Of a DNA stretch of 64,000 nt, positions 60,856 to 64,000 are shown piece by piece. Under the pieces are notes generated by a model. The model saw nothing but the letters and a program-made list of their open reading frames with translations. It was not told where the DNA came from and did no database searches. Origin of the DNA: Dyadobacter psychrotolerans (GTDB lineage: Bacteria > Bacteroidota > Bacteroidia > Cytophagales > Spirosomataceae); the NCBI RefSeq assembly GCF_004349265.1, contig NZ_SMFL01000013.1:62001-126000 (forward strand), written 5' to 3'. Position 1 is the stretch's first letter, and every line of letters starts with the position of its first letter. The translations under genes and the position numbers were made by a program.

Positions 60856-62979
60856 TTATAAAGCGATTGAGGGCTTAGTGATCTTGTCAGACACCTTCTG
60901 TTCGATTGGCAGCAGAACATGGAAAGTCGTCCCTTTATCTACCTCACTTTGAAACCATATTCTGCCACCATGTGCCTCTACGATCTGTTTTGAAAAAGGC
61001 AGACCAATACCAAAAGCCTGCTCTCCTGCAGTTCCTGTTCTTTTTGACTCACCAAACATATCGTAAACTTTATCCTGCAAAACAACAGGAATACCTATTC
61101 CATGATCCGCCACCAACAATTCGACACCTTCTTTATTATGTCTGAGACTTACGCTGATCTCGGTTTCCGGGAGACTGAATTTAATCGCATTTACAATTAA
61201 GTTGCTTACAACGCGGCTGATTTTTTCATGATCCGCCATAACCTCAATTCTTTCAGAAGAGTCTACAATAATATTTTGCATTTTTTCCTCTGCCTTAAAT
61301 CGAAGCTGTTCTACACATTGATCAACCAAATCAGACATATTTACCCATGTCTTTTTCATTTCCGAAGGCCGGTTTGTCAAATTAGCCGTTAAAAGATCAT
61401 TGATCATGTCAATAGACTGCCAGCTGGACTCTTTTACGAGTTCCAGCATTTTGTGATGTTCCAGATTAAGTTTGGCTTCTTCCAGAATAATATCCGCAAT
61501 GTTGGCAATAGCACCGATTGGATTCCGTAGATCATGCGCCACCACTTTTAAAATCCGGTCCTTATCATCGCTGCTTAGCTTCAAATCCTCGAGGGTATGT
61601 TCAAGCTGTCCATTTTGAAAGCTTACCTGCTTGTTCAGTCTCGTAAGTGTGGCAATGTTATTTTTAGACGCTCGCCAGTTTCGCCATAACAGGAATAAAA
61701 TTACTACCACAAGCATAGAAAACAGTATGGCTGCATACAGCCATATTTTTTTTAGCTCATTTTCGCGGCTAAGTGATATATATTTATTTTTCTGCTCGAG
61801 GCGCTGAAATTCCTTATCTAGATCCGCCGTCACCATTCTCTTATTTACGTCATCAAGAGAATCTTTTAAACTCATATATTTTAGAAGGTGAATATATGCC
61901 TCGGCTTTTTGCTGGCGTTTGTCGTAATAATCCCAGTTGAATTTGCTCAGCCGGATTTCAGCCTCAGGATTTTTTACCGAATCAAGGGATAATTCCAGCT
62001 GCGACGCAATCCCTTGGGCCTTTTCGAGTTGGTTGGTAGTGATATACAACTCACCTAATTTCAATTTCGATAATTGCGCATCGCGGTTGTCGAACCCTTT
62101 TTTACTATTAATTTCTATACTTTTCAAAAGCAGTTTTTCCGCAAAGGCAATATCGCCCGTTTTATAATATAAATCAGCCTGGTTACCATAAATAACCCCT
62201 TTGGCCATATCGATATAATCTTTCCTGTCAGGAAATTTCTTTCCATTCTCCGCAATGAAGTCCAGCGTTTGTTTGCTGTAAACCAGCGCACTGTCTATTA
62301 AATCAAGCTTGCTGTAACTTAGCGAAATATTTCCAAGCAATTCCTGCTTCATGGCAAAACCACGGAAGTCGTCAGGACATAAATTCATATCCTGGAAACA
62401 CTGCTTAAAATGGAGTGCCGCCTCTGCATACTTGGCCTGACGATAACTTACCATACCCAGGCGATAGGTATATTCCGCAAGTGCACAGCGATTTAGGAAG
62501 GTTTCTGCGGTTACTTTCCCCTGATAGTAACACTGGTAAGCTTCGTTATATTTTTGAAGTCCAAACAGCAAATCACCCTTGCAAAACAAGGTGGTAGCGT
62601 ATTCGTTTATGTATTCGCTTTTTAATTTTTTCGTGGAAAGCAGTAAAAAAACGCTGTCCAAAGTTTCCACTGCACGATGGAGATCTCCGGTTTTTCGATA
62701 ATAGTTATCGCCCAGAAAATTGTATCGGCTAATTTCATCACCAATACCCGGGAACATTATTTCCTGGTAAGCGGAATCATAAAAGGCCAATGCTCTTTTT
62801 GTATCGCCTACATCAAGAATCCGGTTGGCTTTTTCCCTAATCTGAATTGCATATTCTGTATGATCTCCGCTTTTTGGCGATCCGGTTTGACAAGAACAAA
62901 CGCTGAGTGTCAGGACACATATCCATACACAGGAGAATTTCAAATAACCAATAAAACTTTGATTATTAAACTTGGGCAT
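60856..62979 (-). CDS. TPR-domain sensor histidine kinase
   Basis: This 707-residue protein has an N-terminal signal ending LSVCSC, so it is possibly a lipoprotein or has a short anchor. About six TPR-like repeats cover 40-380, and a membrane helix lies near 410-432 (WLYAAILFSMLVVVILFLLW). A coiled coil leads to the HisKA box HDLRNPIGAIANI near 490 and a HATPase domain with DHGIGIPV and FGIGLPFSKQIVEAHGG. The TPR part is outside the cytoplasm, a layout common in Bacteroidota. No response regulator is next to it, so its partner is unknown. Confidence 0.9.
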   Translation of the reverse strand: MPKFNNQSFIGYLKFSCVWICVLTLSVCSCQTGSPKSGDHTEYAIQIREKANRILDVGDTKRALAFYDSAYQEIMFPGIGDEISRYNFLGDNYYRKTGDLHRAVETLDSVFLLLSTKKLKSEYINEYATTLFCKGDLLFGLQKYNEAYQCYYQGKVTAETFLNRCALAEYTYRLGMVSYRQAKYAEAALHFKQCFQDMNLCPDDFRGFAMKQELLGNISLSYSKLDLIDSALVYSKQTLDFIAENGKKFPDRKDYIDMAKGVIYGNQADLYYKTGDIAFAEKLLLKSIEINSKKGFDNRDAQLSKLKLGELYITTNQLEKAQGIASQLELSLDSVKNPEAEIRLSKFNWDYYDKRQQKAEAYIHLLKYMSLKDSLDDVNKRMVTADLDKEFQRLEQKNKYISLSRENELKKIWLYAAILFSMLVVVILFLLWRNWRASKNNIATLTRLNKQVSFQNGQLEHTLEDLKLSSDDKDRILKVVAHDLRNPIGAIANIADIILEEAKLNLEHHKMLELVKESSWQSIDMINDLLTANLTNRPSEMKKTWVNMSDLVDQCVEQLRFKAEEKMQNIIVDSSERIEVMADHEKISRVVSNLIVNAIKFSLPETEISVSLRHNKEGVELLVADHGIGIPVVLQDKVYDMFGESKRTGTAGEQAFGIGLPFSKQIVEAHGGRIWFQSEVDKGTTFHVLLPIEQKVSDKITKPSIAL

Positions 62980-63313
62980 ATTATTCTGCGTGCCTCCTTT
63001 TGAGGGAAATTATAGTTAGGATGGGTTAATCCGAAATGTATACACAAAGAGCAAATACATTTCTTCTATAAAATTACCTCAATAATTCGTTTTCGACACA
63101 TTTGGTTAGTAATATTTCCACAAACTACTTCTGCAAAAATTGTAAATAGAATTCTGTTTTCCAGAAATTGTTTTTTTCTTATTATTAAAATGTTTTTTAA
63201 TAGGCTATTTCCAAGACACTCCAAGTTTTGTTTCTGCCAAATATTTGGCATGAAGGTATTCTATCACAGTGCTTTACAACTATAGAGACTTTTTTATCAA
63301 AATTTCGATTGAC
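62980..63313. other. Intergenic region, nothing recognised
   Basis: About 330 AT-rich bases. I see no clear promoter, terminator or reading frame with support. Confidence 0.5.
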
Positions 63314-64000
63314 TTACAAATTTAACGACCTCAGAAATCGCAGTCCATCAATCGCAATTGATTCTTTTGAGGGCTCAATTTGCCTCCAGATCGATGCAGC
63401 TTTGGCAATAACCTCTACATCAGGCGTGAAAGATTCAATGACGATATCGCCGGAATAGTTGATTTTTTCAAGTGCAGCAAATATTCTGTCCCAGTTAATC
63501 TGATCACCGCCGGGTGTTCCGCGGTCACTTCCGGAAGCATGAAGTAAACCAAGACGGTCGGCAGCTTTGATGATCGCCAGCGCGGGATCTTTTTCCTCAA
63601 GATTCATGTGAAAGGTATCCAGGTGTACAAATAGCGAATCACTTCCTACATCTTTAATCATTCGCAGTGCTTGTTCGCAGGTATTTATAAAATCAGTTTC
63701 ATAACGGTTAAGCGGTTCAATAGCGAGCCTTACTTTTTGATCAGACGCGTAAACGCATAAGTCCTGTAAATTTTTCACAACCAAATTCCATTGCTGCCTG
63801 TATTCACTTTCGGATACCAGATCCGCCCTGCCTACGGATGAATAAATGGGACCGGCAACCAAATCACTGCCCAGGACCGGCGCAATGTCGATGAGTTTTT
63901 TTATATATTCCAGAGAAGTTACCTGCTCTTTGCGGTTACCTCTCAAATCCCGGCCCGGACCAGTGGCAGCACAAACAGAACGGCAAGCGAGGCCACATTT
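63314..64000 (-). CDS. Sugar phosphate isomerase/epimerase (TIM barrel), cut by right edge
   Basis: The frame is open from 64000 to the stop at 63314, so about 229 residues are visible and the N-terminus lies outside. A TTG at 63946 is not the true start, since homologous-looking sequence (RDLRGNRKEQV) continues through it. The xylose-isomerase-like TIM barrel shows the metal-binding pattern AIEPLNRYET, HLDTFHMNLEE and HASGSDRG, with a final DIVIESFTP. It resembles D-psicose/D-tagatose 3-epimerases, with Glu, Asp, His and Glu as expected ligands. Substrate is not predicted. It may serve the same sugar metabolism as other genes outside the window. Confidence 0.88.
   Translation of the reverse strand, partial: KCGLACRSVCAATGPGRDLRGNRKEQVTSLEYIKKLIDIAPVLGSDLVAGPIYSSVGRADLVSESEYRQQWNLVVKNLQDLCVYASDQKVRLAIEPLNRYETDFINTCEQALRMIKDVGSDSLFVHLDTFHMNLEEKDPALAIIKAADRLGLLHASGSDRGTPGGDQINWDRIFAALEKINYSGDIVIESFTPDVEVIAKAASIWRQIEPSKESIAIDGLRFLRSLNL

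Noticed and set aside
63066..63251. 61-residue minus-strand frame between the kinase and epimerase genes
   Set aside because: AT-rich, no start signals and no domain; probably chance.

Overview
The window looks like chromosomal DNA of a Bacteroidota bacterium, most likely order Cytophagales and close to Dyadobacter/Spirosomataceae. This is inferred from gene content and not from a database search. The signs are gliding/type IX secretion (T9SS) genes (gldD, a porZ-like gene, proteins with T9SS C-terminal sorting domains), the Bacteroidota promoter pattern TTTG-N19..22-TAnnTTTG at several places, weak Shine-Dalgarno sequences, and conserved blocks such as rsh-fur-purA, clpP/clpX and a short starch-synthase-like gene next to panC.

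Layout. 1-3249: the start of a sensor kinase (cut by the left edge), its OmpR-type regulator, and a GAF histidine kinase. 3250-5490: a decayed, gene-poor strip with an aminotransferase fragment, a broken resolvase, a DUF6876-like gene, dispersed repeats and an orphan terminator. 5490-19642: housekeeping genes (SNF2 helicase, purA, fur-type regulator, rsh, tRNA-Leu, tig, XRE regulator, clpP, clpX, an SDR, a PfkB kinase). 19730-25800: a Tat-exported beta-propeller, a membrane protein, and a zinc-homeostasis cluster (TonB receptor, lipoprotein, Zur, MerC-like protein) with matching Zur-type operators at two promoters. 25806-31218: a serine hydrolase, a sugar-acid dehydratase plus SDR, a degenerate IrrE-like protein and gldD. 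31352-43524: glmS, a GT5-only starch synthase, panC, a Gfo/Idh/MocA oxidoreductase, panD, a flippase-like protein, rfaE2, a zinc peptidase, a frameshifted DUF5618 gene, an FG-GAP protein, gcvT and comB. 43556-54488: secreted and T9SS genes, namely a repeat protein, a porZ-like gene, udk and two tandem C25 (gingipain/PorU-like) peptidases. 54548-56581: a two-gene lasso-peptide-like operon. 57022-64000: a T9SS-sorted SGNH esterase, mqo, a TPR histidine kinase and a sugar epimerase cut by the right edge.

The most interesting element is the operon on the minus strand at 54548-56581. A 50-codon precursor gene, missed by length-filtered gene calling, carries the lasso leader signature Y-x2-P-x-L-x3-G-x5-T. 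It is followed by a 16-residue putative core with Asp at positions 7, 8 and 9. Nine bases downstream starts a 623-residue asparagine-synthetase-like protein that lacks the glutaminase Cys, as lasso cyclases do. No lasso B protein (RRE or leader peptidase) is present in the window, so this is either a minimal or split lasso system or a related, undescribed RiPP type. Other points worth attention are the paired Zur operators, a perfect 24-bp palindrome in the clpX leader, a triple 11-bp-spaced CTTAA repeat before the response regulator, and twin REP-like hairpins after the sugar-acid dehydratase.
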